Source: Caloranaerobacter azorensis DSM 13643 (GTDB lineage Bacteria; Bacillota; Clostridia; Tissierellales; Thermohalobacteraceae). From it: 64,000 nt of DNA. The translations under genes and the position numbers were made by a program. Location: assembly GCF_900129995.1 (NCBI RefSeq), contig NZ_FQXO01000008.1, positions 1-64,000 on the forward strand, written 5' to 3'. The first letter of the stretch is position 1; the number at the start of each line of letters is the position of its first letter. The notes beneath the pieces are model-generated. The model saw only the letters and a list, made by a program, of their open reading frames with translations, was not told where the DNA came from and did no database searches. Below, in pieces: positions 17,026 through 25,757 of the stretch.

Positions 17026-18639
17026 ATGGAGTATACAGTAATTACAAATAAAAAGAAATTAACTATATTTGTAGTAATTTTACTTATATTTTTTATAATT
17101 ATACCTATTTTTTTGAATATTTTTATCGTTTATAAACATACGTTAAATGTAATCAAAAAAGAAAAAATAAAATCTATGGAACAGCTAATTATAAAGACAT
17201 TTGAATCTTTGCAATTAACTATAGATGATATTGAAAATAGTGTAACCGAATTTGCTACTTCTATGGGATTGAGAAAATCACTACAGGAGTATTATAATCT
17301 AAAGCCCAAATATCAACATAGTATTGATGTGTATATTGAGAAAAAACTTAATGAAATCTCAAAGGATAATCCATATATTAGTAGAATTGTATGTATTACG
17401 GAAGATGACAGAATATATACGAATGGAATTGTTAGATTAGATATAAACAATTTTAAGTTAAGTCAGGTTTATTCTGAAATAAACTTAAATACAAATGATA
17501 TGTTATGGGATTATGATTTTACAGGTCAGAAACTTAATTCTAATTTAGAAAATATATTTTATATTGTGCATAAAATAAAAGATGTAAACAACGAATCTGT
17601 ATTAGGATATTTGATAGCATATATTGATTTAGATAGATTTAAAAATAAGTATACAAATATAAAAATAGCAGAAACAGGTGAGATTTATATAATAAATAAT
17701 GATTTGAAGCCTATTATCAGTAAACCTAATTATAAAGTACCTAAAGAAAAATTAAAGGATATACAAAAGGCTGAAACATTAGTAATAAATACCATAAATA
17801 TAGAAGATGAAAATTTTGTTATTAGTTTAATGCCCATATCAGAATTTAAAGGATACTTAATTGGAGTTGTTCCGTTGGAAGAATTATACTGTTCAACTAA
17901 AAAAGCGTTAAAAGGAAGCAATATATTTTTAAGCGTCATAGGAATTATATTATTTCTATGGATACTTATCGTTATCTATATTATTTCTAAATTGGTTTCG
18001 GAGAAAGAAATGACAAAATATAGACTTTATTTGTCAGAAGAGATGAATGAAAAATTGAGAATGTATAAGCACGATTTTATGAATCACTTACAGATTATAC
18101 AAGGGTTATTGGAACTAAAAAAACCAGATAGAGCTTACGAGTATTTAAATAACGTATCAAAGGAAGGTAAACTTATTAAACAAAATTGTGCAATTGGAAT
18201 TCCAGAGCTAGAAGCAGCTATATTTACGACGATTTCAAAAGCCAAAGAGTATGGTATAGATATAAAAATAGAGTCTCAGGAATTACCAGAAGAATTGCCA
18301 GTAAATTTATATGATTTAATAAAGATTTTGGTTAATTTAATAAAGAATGCTGTATATGCTCTTGAGAATGCACAGGGCAATTATAAACAACTTGTTATCA
18401 GGATATTTAGTGAATTAGATGAAATAGTTTTTGAAGTTAGTAATAACATTCCCATAATTCCTATGGAAATCAGAGATAGAATTTTTGAAAAAGGCTTTTC
18501 AAGCGATAATAAAGAAGAAAAGGGCTTAGGATTATATATAGTTAAGCAGTTAGTTAACAAAAATGGTGGGCACATAGAATTGAAGGTAGATGAAAAAGGA
18601 AATCACTTTCTCGTTTATTTTCCTATGTTGAAAAATTAA
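17026..18639 (+). CDS. Membrane sensor histidine kinase with Spo0B-like dimerisation domain, orphan
   Basis: About 537 residues: a transmembrane helix near the N-terminus, an extracellular sensor of about 250 residues (Cache-like by size), a second helix near 300-320, then the Spo0B/CitA-type four-helix domain with phospho-acceptor candidate His in HDFMNHLQ (about residue 349), and an HATPase_c domain with N-box NLIKNAVYAL and G-box GLGLYIVKQLV. An ATG at 17008 is in frame, but AGGTG lies just after it, favouring 17026. No response regulator is adjacent. The gene sits beside a spore-surface group, so a sporulation-related role is possible but unsupported. Confidence 0.85.
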   Translation: MEYTVITNKKKLTIFVVILLIFFIIIPIFLNIFIVYKHTLNVIKKEKIKSMEQLIIKTFESLQLTIDDIENSVTEFATSMGLRKSLQEYYNLKPKYQHSIDVYIEKKLNEISKDNPYISRIVCITEDDRIYTNGIVRLDINNFKLSQVYSEINLNTNDMLWDYDFTGQKLNSNLENIFYIVHKIKDVNNESVLGYLIAYIDLDRFKNKYTNIKIAETGEIYIINNDLKPIISKPNYKVPKEKLKDIQKAETLVINTINIEDENFVISLMPISEFKGYLIGVVPLEELYCSTKKALKGSNIFLSVIGIILFLWILIVIYIISKLVSEKEMTKYRLYLSEEMNEKLRMYKHDFMNHLQIIQGLLELKKPDRAYEYLNNVSKEGKLIKQNCAIGIPELEAAIFTTISKAKEYGIDIKIESQELPEELPVNLYDLIKILVNLIKNAVYALENAQGNYKQLVIRIFSELDEIVFEVSNNIPIIPMEIRDRIFEKGFSSDNKEEKGLGLYIVKQLVNKNGGHIELKVDEKGNHFLVYFPMLKN

Positions 18640-18665
18640 TAACTATAGTTTAGTTATGAATAATG

Positions 18666-18706
18666 TAATAGCTGAGGAACGTTTAAACCCTCAGCTATTA
18701 TATTAT
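18666..18706. terminator. Terminator between convergent genes
   Basis: TAATAGCTGAGG (18666-18677) is perfectly complementary to 18689-18700, with an 11-base loop that is itself partly palindromic (GTTTAAAC). It separates the kinase gene from the - strand glycosyltransferase. The T-tract is broken on both strands. Confidence 0.6.
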
Positions 18707-19422
18707 TCAATTTTTTCAATATAAGATTTATAATCTTCAATTTTTCCTATTTTAATACATAGCTTTTTAAAATATTCATCTGTAATTTTCCACGTATGAG
18801 CACTGGTTTTCCCATGTCTTATATAAACATAATTATACTTATCATGAGAGTAAATTTTAAAACCTTTTTTGATGCAGTCCTTGCAAAAATTAACGTCTTC
18901 TCCTAAAGTAATATTTCTAAACTTTACTTTATTAAAGACATCCTTTTTTATTATCATAGTTGGTCCTTCAATTCTTGTGAGGTAGCGATTTTCTTTTCTA
19001 GGATTTCTAATAGCTAATGTTTTACTAGCTTCAAAATAGACAAAAGTTGTAGATTTTCCAACTATATCTGCATTCGTTTTTAATAGAGCCATAATTGAAC
19101 TGTTGAGGTAATAAGGAGAATAGTAGTCGTCATCATCAAATTTTGCTATGATTTCATGTTTGCAGTTATTTACTGCAAAATTTAAGCATTCTCCAAGACT
19201 TATGTTTTCATCAAGTTGATATATACTTATGTTTTGAAAATCGGAAGCTTTTAGTTTCCACTTGTTAATATCCATTATATTTTTATTTAAGATTATAATT
19301 AATTCTTTTACTCTATAGAGTTGTCTATTAAAATTTTCGAAAATATTATTCATATAATTTGGCCTGTTAGTACATGTTATGACAGATACCCCAATGTTAA
19401 TCGATTCATCAAAAAGACCCAT
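18703..19422 (-). CDS. Glycosyltransferase family 2 protein, probable spore-surface glycosylation
   Basis: 239 residues with a GT-A fold: N-terminal INIGVSVITCTNRPNY, the metal/nucleotide motif KFDDDDYYSP near residue 115, GPTMIIKKDVF and LGEDVNFCKD near the acceptor side. It transfers a sugar from a nucleotide donor; substrates are unknown. A GTG nine bases upstream is in frame, but GAGGTG with 8-base spacing points to ATG 19422. No membrane segment is visible. Neighbours (DUF3343, propeller/coiled-coil, DUF3794 proteins) suggest spore coat or exosporium decoration; this is inference. Confidence 0.85.
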   Translation of the reverse strand: MGLFDESINIGVSVITCTNRPNYMNNIFENFNRQLYRVKELIIILNKNIMDINKWKLKASDFQNISIYQLDENISLGECLNFAVNNCKHEIIAKFDDDDYYSPYYLNSSIMALLKTNADIVGKSTTFVYFEASKTLAIRNPRKENRYLTRIEGPTMIIKKDVFNKVKFRNITLGEDVNFCKDCIKKGFKIYSHDKYNYVYIRHGKTSAHTWKITDEYFKKLCIKIGKIEDYKSYIEKIE

Positions 19423-19460
19423 AAAATACACCTCATTTGACTGAAATTTATTATATTTTT

Positions 19461-19488
19461 ACCATTCATAAAGTAGTAACATAATCTA
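19461..19488 (+). promoter_or_regulatory. Candidate sigma-K promoter for the DUF3343 gene
   Basis: AC at 19461-19462, a 17-base spacer, and CATAATCTA at 19480-19488 match the mother-cell sigma-K consensus (AC, 16-17 bases, CATANNNTA) at every fixed position. Expected transcription start near 19495, 60 bases before the coding region. The motif is short and the DNA AT-rich. Confidence 0.5.
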
Positions 19489-19554
19489 TAACTTTAAATA
19501 TACTAGTATTATATAGAATAAAATCTTCATTAAATAAAGTAAGGGGGAATAATT

Positions 19555-19851
19555 ACGAAAAGGAAATACTTCAAAAATGATAAATATTATATAGCAGTTT
19601 TTGATACAAAAAATAATGCAATTCAGTTATATTATATTTTAGAAAAAAAAGGCATAAATAAGTTTCAACTTATTTCGACTCCTTGCCAACTTAGTTTTGG
19701 TTGTAGTTATTCAATCAAGTTTAATAACATAGAAGATTTTGAAATACTTAATAGAGAAGCAGTCAAGTATAAAAAGCATATTTGCAAAGTATATAGAGTA
19801 GAAAGAATTAATGGTAAAAAGCAAATTAAACAGGTTAAAGGTATTATTTAA
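19555..19851 (+). CDS. DUF3343 (putative Se/S carrier-like) protein with non-canonical start codon
   Basis: A 98-codon open frame without any in-frame ATG, GTG or TTG. It encodes a recognisable DUF3343 domain: a hydrophobic strand KYYIAVFDTKNNAIQLYYIL, then ISTPCQLSFGCSYSIKF, the conserved P-(4)-S-(2)-C segment of the family. AAGGGGG at 19541-19547 is seven bases before ACG 19555, exactly where ATG would be expected, so one T-to-C change seems to have removed the start. Either the gene is silent or an unusual codon (ACG, or ATT at 19552) is used. The 3' end overlaps the convergent gene by 8 bases. A candidate sigma-K promoter lies upstream. DUF3343 function is not established. Confidence 0.7.
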   Translation, partial: TKRKYFKNDKYYIAVFDTKNNAIQLYYILEKKGINKFQLISTPCQLSFGCSYSIKFNNIEDFEILNREAVKYKKHICKVYRVERINGKKQIKQVKGII

Positions 19852-21409
19852 AAAATTCTTTTAATTTATTAATTAAATTTTTTTTAGGTGTGTTTTTAAT
19901 TATATTTTTTAAATCATTTATTTCTGATTCTAAATTTTCTATATAAAGTAGGTTTTCTTCATATTTTTCATTTATAGATTTTATTATCTGTGATATATCC
20001 TGATTTTCCTTTTTGTATTCGGTTACTAGATCATTTAAATTATCTAATCTAGTTAAAATTGAATCTAAATCGTTTTTATTTGATTTTATCTTATTTTCTA
20101 AATTTTTCGTATTATTTAACAATAGTGTTTCTATTTCTTTTTTTATTAAGTCAATATTATATGTTTTTGAAAAAATGTCTTTTATTTGTTGATTTGTATT
20201 ATTGACAAATTCTTCTATGTTATTATCTTCAACACTACAGGATTTATCTGCAGTATCAATTGCAATTGACTTTTCAGGTTTATTTATAATTTTATTTTTC
20301 TGTTCTATTGTGTCTAGATTTAATCTAGAAATTTTTATATCATTATTTGTAGAGTTTTTTGTATCCAATGTAATCGTATTAAGGTATTTACAATATAATT
20401 CTATGGTATCAGTAATTTTGGCATATATATGATTAATTTTTATTTTACTTTTTTCGTTATGATTATTAGATGTATATCTGTAATATTTCCAGTCTTGATT
20501 TCCAAAATTATTTAAAGACGTGTCATTTACCCATGAAGAACCGAAGTCTTTAGAAAATAAGCCTTTAATTGAATCATTTTGTTTGTATAATATACGCAGA
20601 AGACCAAAATCTTCATAGATTACAGGATGTGTATATGTGCTGCGAGATAAAGGTAATTCAACAGATTTCCATTTACCTTTCTGATTGGTAATCACTGGAC
20701 GTTGTTTATAAACAAAGCGTAAATTGCTATTATCGAGTTTAGACCAGACTAAATGTATTATATTTCTATTATCAACGAAAATATAAGGGTGAAGGTTATC
20801 TACTGATATATCAGATACTCTTATAGGATATTTTGACCAACTTTTTAAGAAAGAACTATAATGTGTGTAATATATTTGTTGGGTTCTACTTTCTACATTT
20901 TTATAAATCAGATGAATATTTCCGAGTTTATCGAAGTCTATATAATATGGACTCATATATTTTCCGGGTGTAATGCTTATTACATTTTTCTTTTCCCAAG
21001 ACTGTTTATTTCCAATAATATGTTGAATAGTCCAAACAGTAGAATTAATAATATTGCTGAATGCATAGAAAATGTGTATTTCATCTTTTATTACTTTAAG
21101 ATAGAAATAATCGTATCTATTAGATTTTACATCGAGTGTTGTAAGATGTTTTTTTGATAATTTATTTTTAAAGTAAATATAGTATATGATATTTCCTGTT
21201 TTTGTGATACAAATTATGTGTATTTTATCATTATTATCGATGTCTACAGAATAATCTATGATGTCTAGGTTTATAAGTTCTTTAGATTCTAAAATTTTCC
21301 TGTTTTTGTCATATGTATTACTAAAAATAGCATTGTTTTTATAAAAAATGTTGTAATAAATACCAGTTGAAGTTCTAACTATAAAGCTTTCTTTAGAATG
21401 TAAACTCAT
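19844..21409 (-). CDS. Beta-propeller-like protein with C-terminal coiled coil, probable spore-surface protein
   Basis: 521 residues, not matched to a named family. The N-terminal 320 residues contain recurring blade-like strands of the type IHIICITKTGNIIYY, IHIFYAFS, IHLIYKN, IHLVWSK, as in sialidase/Asp-box-like propellers. From about 390 to the end the sequence is charged and heptad-like (KEIETLLLNNTKNLENKIK and ENLLYIENLESEINDLKNI), a likely coiled coil. No signal peptide. GGGGTG six bases before ATG 21409 decides the start over the upstream ATG 21418. Position between a glycosyltransferase and a DUF3794 gene, with possible sporulation promoters, suggests a spore structural or sugar-binding protein. 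Confidence 0.6.
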   Translation of the reverse strand: MSLHSKESFIVRTSTGIYYNIFYKNNAIFSNTYDKNRKILESKELINLDIIDYSVDIDNNDKIHIICITKTGNIIYYIYFKNKLSKKHLTTLDVKSNRYDYFYLKVIKDEIHIFYAFSNIINSTVWTIQHIIGNKQSWEKKNVISITPGKYMSPYYIDFDKLGNIHLIYKNVESRTQQIYYTHYSSFLKSWSKYPIRVSDISVDNLHPYIFVDNRNIIHLVWSKLDNSNLRFVYKQRPVITNQKGKWKSVELPLSRSTYTHPVIYEDFGLLRILYKQNDSIKGLFSKDFGSSWVNDTSLNNFGNQDWKYYRYTSNNHNEKSKIKINHIYAKITDTIELYCKYLNTITLDTKNSTNNDIKISRLNLDTIEQKNKIINKPEKSIAIDTADKSCSVEDNNIEEFVNNTNQQIKDIFSKTYNIDLIKKEIETLLLNNTKNLENKIKSNKNDLDSILTRLDNLNDLVTEYKKENQDISQIIKSINEKYEENLLYIENLESEINDLKNIIKNTPKKNLINKLKEFFK

Positions 21410-21444
21410 AACATTCACCCCACAAAAAATTTATAAAAATATGC

Positions 21445-21471
21445 ACCAAAGTTGCTATATTTCATAATATG
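21445..21471. promoter_or_regulatory. Divergent candidate sporulation promoters around a 15-bp palindrome
   Basis: On the + strand AC (21445-21446), 16 bases, CATAATAT (21463-21470) resembles sigma-K and would serve the DUF3794 gene. On the - strand the same palindrome TTTCATA-A-TATGAAA gives CATATTAT, with ATA 16 bases before it, resembling sigma-E, which would serve the propeller gene. Both are imperfect matches. Confidence 0.4.
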
Positions 21472-21520
21472 AAAGTAAAGATGAATTTATTAAATTAATT
21501 ATTTAGAGGGGTGAAAATAT

Positions 21521-22159
21521 ATGACAAATGGATTTGATCCAAGTCCTGGTGATCCAATAATGGAAAATGATCTAAGTTATATTACAGAAACAGTATGCAT
21601 AATAGCTGATAAGGTATATGCTCATTGTCAGCAAAGAGAATGTTTCCCTGAAGTAGAAGTAGATTTAGAAGGGGGAAAATTCAAAAGCATCAGATTTAAA
21701 CCAGGTTTTATTGTAGATGGAACTTTGATTGTAACAGAATTACCAAACAGACCTAATTTTAAAAGAGTAAGATTTACTTTAAGAATACCATATGAAATAA
21801 CTAGAACTGATGGAACTGTAATAGAAGGATTTTTACCTGATATACTTAAAGATATAGTAATGTTTATTCCACCTGCAAGAGATGAGTTTGAGTTTAGAAT
21901 TGTAGTTGAAACAAGATCACAGGTATTAGATACACCAACTGAACTTGACGGATTATTGAAGTTTGCTGTTGGTACTTTCTTAATCATCAAAGTAGTTGGT
22001 AGAGTACAATTGTTAATACCAGCATTCGGATTCTGTCCTGAACCACCAGAATGTGAAGAATTTAATCAAGAAGAAGACATTTGTAAACAATTTGATTATG
22101 AACCATTCCCAGATTTCTTCCCACCACAATTTGAAGATCTATTCCCAGAAACAGAATGA
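21521..22159 (+). CDS. DUF3794 / SPOCS-domain-like spore protein
   Basis: 212 residues. The opening ETVCIIADKVYAHCQQRECFPEV is the signature of clostridial DUF3794-type proteins (KVYxxCxQRxC), related to the SPOCS domain of the spore morphogenesis protein SipL. The middle is beta-rich; the tail (about 175-212) is acidic and rich in Pro, Phe and Glu. Codon use is cleaner and A-rich compared with the neighbour genes, and the ribosome-binding site AGAGGGGTGA is strong, both consistent with an abundant protein. A role in the spore coat or exosporium is likely by family, not proven. Confidence 0.75.
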   Translation: MTNGFDPSPGDPIMENDLSYITETVCIIADKVYAHCQQRECFPEVEVDLEGGKFKSIRFKPGFIVDGTLIVTELPNRPNFKRVRFTLRIPYEITRTDGTVIEGFLPDILKDIVMFIPPARDEFEFRIVVETRSQVLDTPTELDGLLKFAVGTFLIIKVVGRVQLLIPAFGFCPEPPECEEFNQEEDICKQFDYEPFPDFFPPQFEDLFPETE

Positions 22160-22168
22160 TTTGTCTAA

Positions 22169-22198
22169 AAGAGGTGCAAATAGCACCTTCTTTTTTTA
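22169..22198 (+). terminator. Intrinsic terminator of the DUF3794 gene
   Basis: GGTGC (22173-22177) pairs with GCACC (22183-22187) around AAATA, extended by AAG/CTT, and followed by seven T. Confidence 0.8.
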
Positions 22199-22247
22199 GT
22201 TCAAATAACTGCATAATATATTAATAAAAAAGAGAAAAAATTGAATG

Positions 22248-22302
22248 TTGACAGATTTAGTAGGGTATAATATACTTAATATAGAATTCCAAGTGAATCA
22301 CT
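22248..22302 (+). promoter_or_regulatory. Sigma-A promoter and dyad of the Rrf2 regulator gene
   Basis: TTGACA (22248-22253), 17 bases, TATACT (22271-22276). Just downstream AGTGA-A-TCACT (22292-22302) is an 11-bp dyad in the untranslated leader, suitable for autoregulation by the Rrf2 protein encoded next. The dyad's role is inference. Confidence 0.65.
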
Positions 22303-22328
22303 AGGGATTATAAAGAGGTGATATAAAT

Positions 22329-22778
22329 ATGAAGTTATCTACAAAAGGAAGATATGGTTTAAAAGCCATGTTTGAATTAGCTAAGAGATATGGCGAAGGG
22401 CCGATACCCTTAAAAAGTATTGCTGATAGTCAAGATATATCAGAAAATTATTTAGAACAGCTTATTTCTGTTTTGAAAAAAGAGGGTATTGTAAATAGTG
22501 TACGAGGAGCACAAGGAGGATATTTATTAGCATCACCTCCTAAAGATATAACGGTTGGCAGGATTTTAAGAGCTTTGGAAGGGAACTTGGCTCCCACTGA
22601 TTGTGTTATTAAGGATGAGGCTTTTAAATGTGATAAAGAAGATTTTTGTGTAACAAAAACTATTTGGGTTAAAATAAGAGACAGCATAAATGATGTAATT
22701 GACTCAGTAACTTTACAAGACATGGTTGATGAGCATTATAAGATGAATAAAAATAAAGGTTATATGTATTATATATAA
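22329..22778 (+). CDS. Rrf2-family regulator, CymR/IscR-like
   Basis: 149 residues. The winged helix (MKLSTKGRYGLKAMFELAK... LKSIADSQDISENYLEQLI) and the ending GYMYYI resemble Bacillus CymR, the repressor of cysteine uptake and synthesis. Unlike CymR it carries three cysteines in the IscR position, spaced C-x8-C-x5-C (TDC...KCDKEDFC, about residues 97-112), which suggests an Fe-S cluster. It precedes iscS and iscU, as iscR does, so it probably senses cluster status and controls this operon. It has its own promoter; a 110-base gap without a visible terminator separates it from iscS. Confidence 0.9.
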   Translation: MKLSTKGRYGLKAMFELAKRYGEGPIPLKSIADSQDISENYLEQLISVLKKEGIVNSVRGAQGGYLLASPPKDITVGRILRALEGNLAPTDCVIKDEAFKCDKEDFCVTKTIWVKIRDSINDVIDSVTLQDMVDEHYKMNKNKGYMYYI

Positions 22779-22888
22779 AAATTTTTTTAATAAAGTTAAA
22801 GTAGATTTTGTTTATATTTATCTAGATTAAAAAAGTATTTTTTATGTTAAAATAAAATGGAATTTATTCGTTTATGGGAGGTTTTTTT

Positions 22889-24067
22889 ATGGAGAGATAT
22901 GTATATATGGATTATGCTGCTACTACTCCAGTTAAAAAGGAAGTTTTAGAAGAGATGATGCCATATTTTACAGAGAAATATGGCAATCCATCAAGTATAT
23001 ACAGAATAGGTAGAGAATCTAGGGCAGCAATTGATGAAGCTAGAGAAAGAGTAGCTAAAATAATAGAGGCTAAACCCAAAGAAATTTATTTTACGAGTGG
23101 AGGTTCAGAATCTGACAACTGGGCTATAAAAGGAGTTGCATTTGCTAATAGAGATAAGGGGAATCATATTATAACTAGTAAGATTGAACATCATGCAGTG
23201 TTACATGCTTGTGAATACCTAGAAAAACATGGTTTTGAAGTTACTTATTTAGATGTAGACGAATATGGCATAGTGGATTTAGAGCAGCTTAAAAATGCTA
23301 TAACAGATAAGACTATTTTAATTACTATTATGTTTGCTAATAATGAAATTGGGACTATACAGCCGATTCAGGAAATAGGTAAAATAGCAAGAGAAAAGGG
23401 AGTTTATTTCCATACTGATGCAGTTCAAGCTATTGGCAATGTTGAGATCGATGTTAATAAGCTCAATATAGATTTACTTTCTATGTCAGCACATAAATTT
23501 TATGGGCCTAAGGGAGTTGGTGTATTATATATTAGAGAAGGTGTTAAAATTCATCCTTATATACATGGTGGTGCTCAAGAGAAAAACAGAAGAGCTGGTA
23601 CTGAAAATGTTGCAGGGATAGTAGGATTAGCAAAGGCGTTAGAATTAGCTTATGAAAATTTAGAAGAACATAATAAAAAATTAGTTTATTTAAGAGATAA
23701 ACTCATTAAAGAAGTTACTAATAAGATTGATTATGTAAGAGTAAATGGGCATCCAGAAAAAAGACTACCGGGAAATGTAAATTTTTCTATAGAATTTGTT
23801 GAAGGTGAAGCTCTATTATTGAGTTTAGATATGATGGGAATAGCTGCATCTAGTGGTTCCGCATGTACTTCTGGTTCTTTGGATCCGTCTCATGTATTAC
23901 TTGCAATAGGATTACCTCATGAAATAGCACATGGGTCACTAAGATTTACATTAGGAGATTTTAATACGGAAGAAGATGTGGATTATGTAGTTGAGAGTTT
24001 AGTTAAGATTGTAGAAAGATTAAGAGAGATGTCGCCATTATATGAAAATGTAAAGGAGGGTAAATAA
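22889..24067 (+). CDS. iscS: Cysteine desulfurase
   Basis: PLP enzyme that removes sulfur from cysteine as a persulfide for Fe-S clusters and tRNA thiolation. About 392 residues. The PLP lysine is in SMSAHKFYGPKG, and the active-site cysteine in SSGSACTSGSLDPSHVL near the C-terminus. An ATG 15 bases upstream (22874) overlaps the ribosome-binding site GGGAGG, so 22889 is preferred. The stop overlaps the iscU start, and mnmA, a second sulfur acceptor partner, follows. Confidence 0.96.
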   Translation: MERYVYMDYAATTPVKKEVLEEMMPYFTEKYGNPSSIYRIGRESRAAIDEARERVAKIIEAKPKEIYFTSGGSESDNWAIKGVAFANRDKGNHIITSKIEHHAVLHACEYLEKHGFEVTYLDVDEYGIVDLEQLKNAITDKTILITIMFANNEIGTIQPIQEIGKIAREKGVYFHTDAVQAIGNVEIDVNKLNIDLLSMSAHKFYGPKGVGVLYIREGVKIHPYIHGGAQEKNRRAGTENVAGIVGLAKALELAYENLEEHNKKLVYLRDKLIKEVTNKIDYVRVNGHPEKRLPGNVNFSIEFVEGEALLLSLDMMGIAASSGSACTSGSLDPSHVLLAIGLPHEIAHGSLRFTLGDFNTEEDVDYVVESLVKIVERLREMSPLYENVKEGK

Positions 24068-24489
24068 TGTATTCAGAAAAGGTCATGGATCATTTTATGA
24101 ATCCTAGAAATGTAGGTGAAATTGAAGATGCAGATGGAGTTGGTCAAGTAGGGAATCCTAAATGTGGTGATATAATGAAAATATACCTAAAAATAGAAGA
24201 TGGTATCATAGTAGATGTTAAATTTAAAACATTCGGCTGTGGTTCTGCAATTGCTTCTTCAAGTATGGCTACTGAATTAATCAAAGGGAAAAGCATTGAG
24301 GAAGCAGTTAAATTAACAAATAAGGCTGTAGCTGAAGCTTTAGATGGGCTTCCTCCTGTGAAAATGCACTGTTCAGTTTTAGCCGAACAAGCAATTAAAG
24401 CAGCTCTTTTAGATTATGCTAAGAAAAATAATGTAACAATAGAGGGATTAGAAGATTTCAATCCTGATGAAGACCCACATGAACACTAA
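24067..24489 (+). CDS. iscU: Fe-S cluster scaffold protein
   Basis: 140 residues. Receives sulfur from IscS and assembles [2Fe-2S]/[4Fe-4S] clusters. The three cluster cysteines are visible in GNPKCGD, TFGCGSAIASSS and KMHCSVLAE. The start overlaps the iscS stop by one base (TAATG), so the two are co-translated. A strong terminator follows at once. Confidence 0.95.
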   Translation: MYSEKVMDHFMNPRNVGEIEDADGVGQVGNPKCGDIMKIYLKIEDGIIVDVKFKTFGCGSAIASSSMATELIKGKSIEEAVKLTNKAVAEALDGLPPVKMHCSVLAEQAIKAALLDYAKKNNVTIEGLEDFNPDEDPHEH

Positions 24490-24518
24490 AAAAGCTACTG
24501 CTAAACAGTAGCTTTTTT
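24488..24518 (+). terminator. Intrinsic terminator of iscS-iscU
   Basis: AAAAAAGCTACTG (24488-24500) is fully complementary to CAGTAGCTTTTTT (24506-24518) around CTAAA; the 3' arm ends in six T. Confidence 0.9.
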
Positions 24519-24552
24519 CAAAGTTCATAAAAAGTTTAATAAATTGTATACT

Positions 24553-24581
24553 TTGAAAAATTGAAGCAAAATATATATTAT
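24553..24581 (+). promoter_or_regulatory. Candidate sigma-A promoter of mnmA
   Basis: TTGAAA (24553-24558), 17 bases, TATTAT (24576-24581), 25 bases upstream of the mnmA start codon. Confidence 0.55.
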
Positions 24582-24605
24582 ATATAAAATAGATAGAGGT
24601 GGATT

Positions 24606-25700
24606 ATGGAAAAAAAGAGAGTTGTAATAGGTATGAGTGGTGGTGTTGATAGTTCAGTTGCAGCATATTTACTTAAAGAAATGGGTTATGAAGTAATAGG
24701 AGTTACAATGCAGATTTGGCAGGAAAAAGACCATAATGTTATAGAAAAAGAAGGAGGATGTTGTTCACTTTCAGCAGTTGAAGATGCTAGAAGGGTTGCT
24801 AATTATTTAGGTATACCTTATTATGTTATGAATTTTAAAGATGTCTTTAAAGAAAAAGTTATAAATTATTTTATAGACGAATATGGTAAAGGAAGAACAC
24901 CAAATCCTTGTATAGCTTGTAATAGATTTGTTAAATTTGAAGAATTATTAAGAAGAGCTAAATCACTCGGTGCAGATTATGTTGCAACTGGGCATTATGC
25001 TAAAATCGTATACGATGAAGAAATAGGCAGGTATTTATTAAAACGTTCGGAAGCAGTAAGTAAGGATCAAACTTACGTGCTATATAATTTAACACAAGAT
25101 CAGTTAAAACATATATTGATGCCTTTAGGTAATATTGGAGATAAGGAAAAAGTTAGAGAAATAGCAAGAGAATTAGGTTTAATTGTGGCTGAAAAACCAG
25201 AAAGCCAGGAGATTTGCTTTATTGAAGACAATGATTATGGTAAGTTTATAAGGGAAAATGCTGATTATGAAATTAAACCGGGATATTTTGTAGATACTGA
25301 TGGAAATATTTTAGGCAAGCATAAAGGAATAACACATTATACAATTGGACAGAGAAAGGGTTTAGGGCTAGCACTTGGAAAACCAGTTTATGTCGTACAC
25401 ATTGATCCTGAAAAAAATATAGTGGTTGTCGGTGATGCTGAAAAAGTTTTTGGCACTGAACTTATTGCAAATGATTTAAATTTTATACCATTTGAAAAAT
25501 TAACGAAACCATTAAAAGTTAAGGCGAAAATTCGATATACTGCAAAAGAAACAGATGCTACTGTATATCCTATTGAAGAAGATAAAGTTAAAGTTGTATT
25601 TGACGCACCTGTTAGAGCTATAACCCCGGGACAATCTATTGTATTTTATGATGGTGACATTGTTGTTGGTGGTGGAACAATTTTAAAGAAAATATTATAA
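24606..25700 (+). CDS. mnmA: tRNA-specific 2-thiouridylase
   Basis: Thiolates U34 of Lys, Glu and Gln tRNAs with sulfur relayed from a cysteine desulfurase. 364 residues, the usual length. The PP-loop [12 protein letters not shown] is N-terminal, the first catalytic cysteine is in [12 protein letters not shown], and the second in [15 protein letters not shown] 24606 follows GAGGTGG. It lies right after iscS-iscU, as in many Firmicutes. Confidence 0.96.
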   Translation: MEKKRVVIGMSGGVDSSVAAYLLKEMGYEVIGVTMQIWQEKDHNVIEKEGGCCSLSAVEDARRVANYLGIPYYVMNFKDVFKEKVINYFIDEYGKGRTPNPCIACNRFVKFEELLRRAKSLGADYVATGHYAKIVYDEEIGRYLLKRSEAVSKDQTYVLYNLTQDQLKHILMPLGNIGDKEKVREIARELGLIVAEKPESQEICFIEDNDYGKFIRENADYEIKPGYFVDTDGNILGKHKGITHYTIGQRKGLGLALGKPVYVVHIDPEKNIVVVGDAEKVFGTELIANDLNFIPFEKLTKPLKVKAKIRYTAKETDATVYPIEEDKVKVVFDAPVRAITPGQSIVFYDGDIVVGGGTILKKIL

Positions 25701-25757
25701 TTAAATTGTGGAATAATAAATATATAAGAAATAAAACTATAAAGTGAGGTTTTTTTA

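Noticed and set aside
22248-22271. TTGACA with TATAAT at 22266 as promoter
   Set aside because: The spacer is only 12 bases; the overlapping TATACT at 22271-22276 gives the correct 17.
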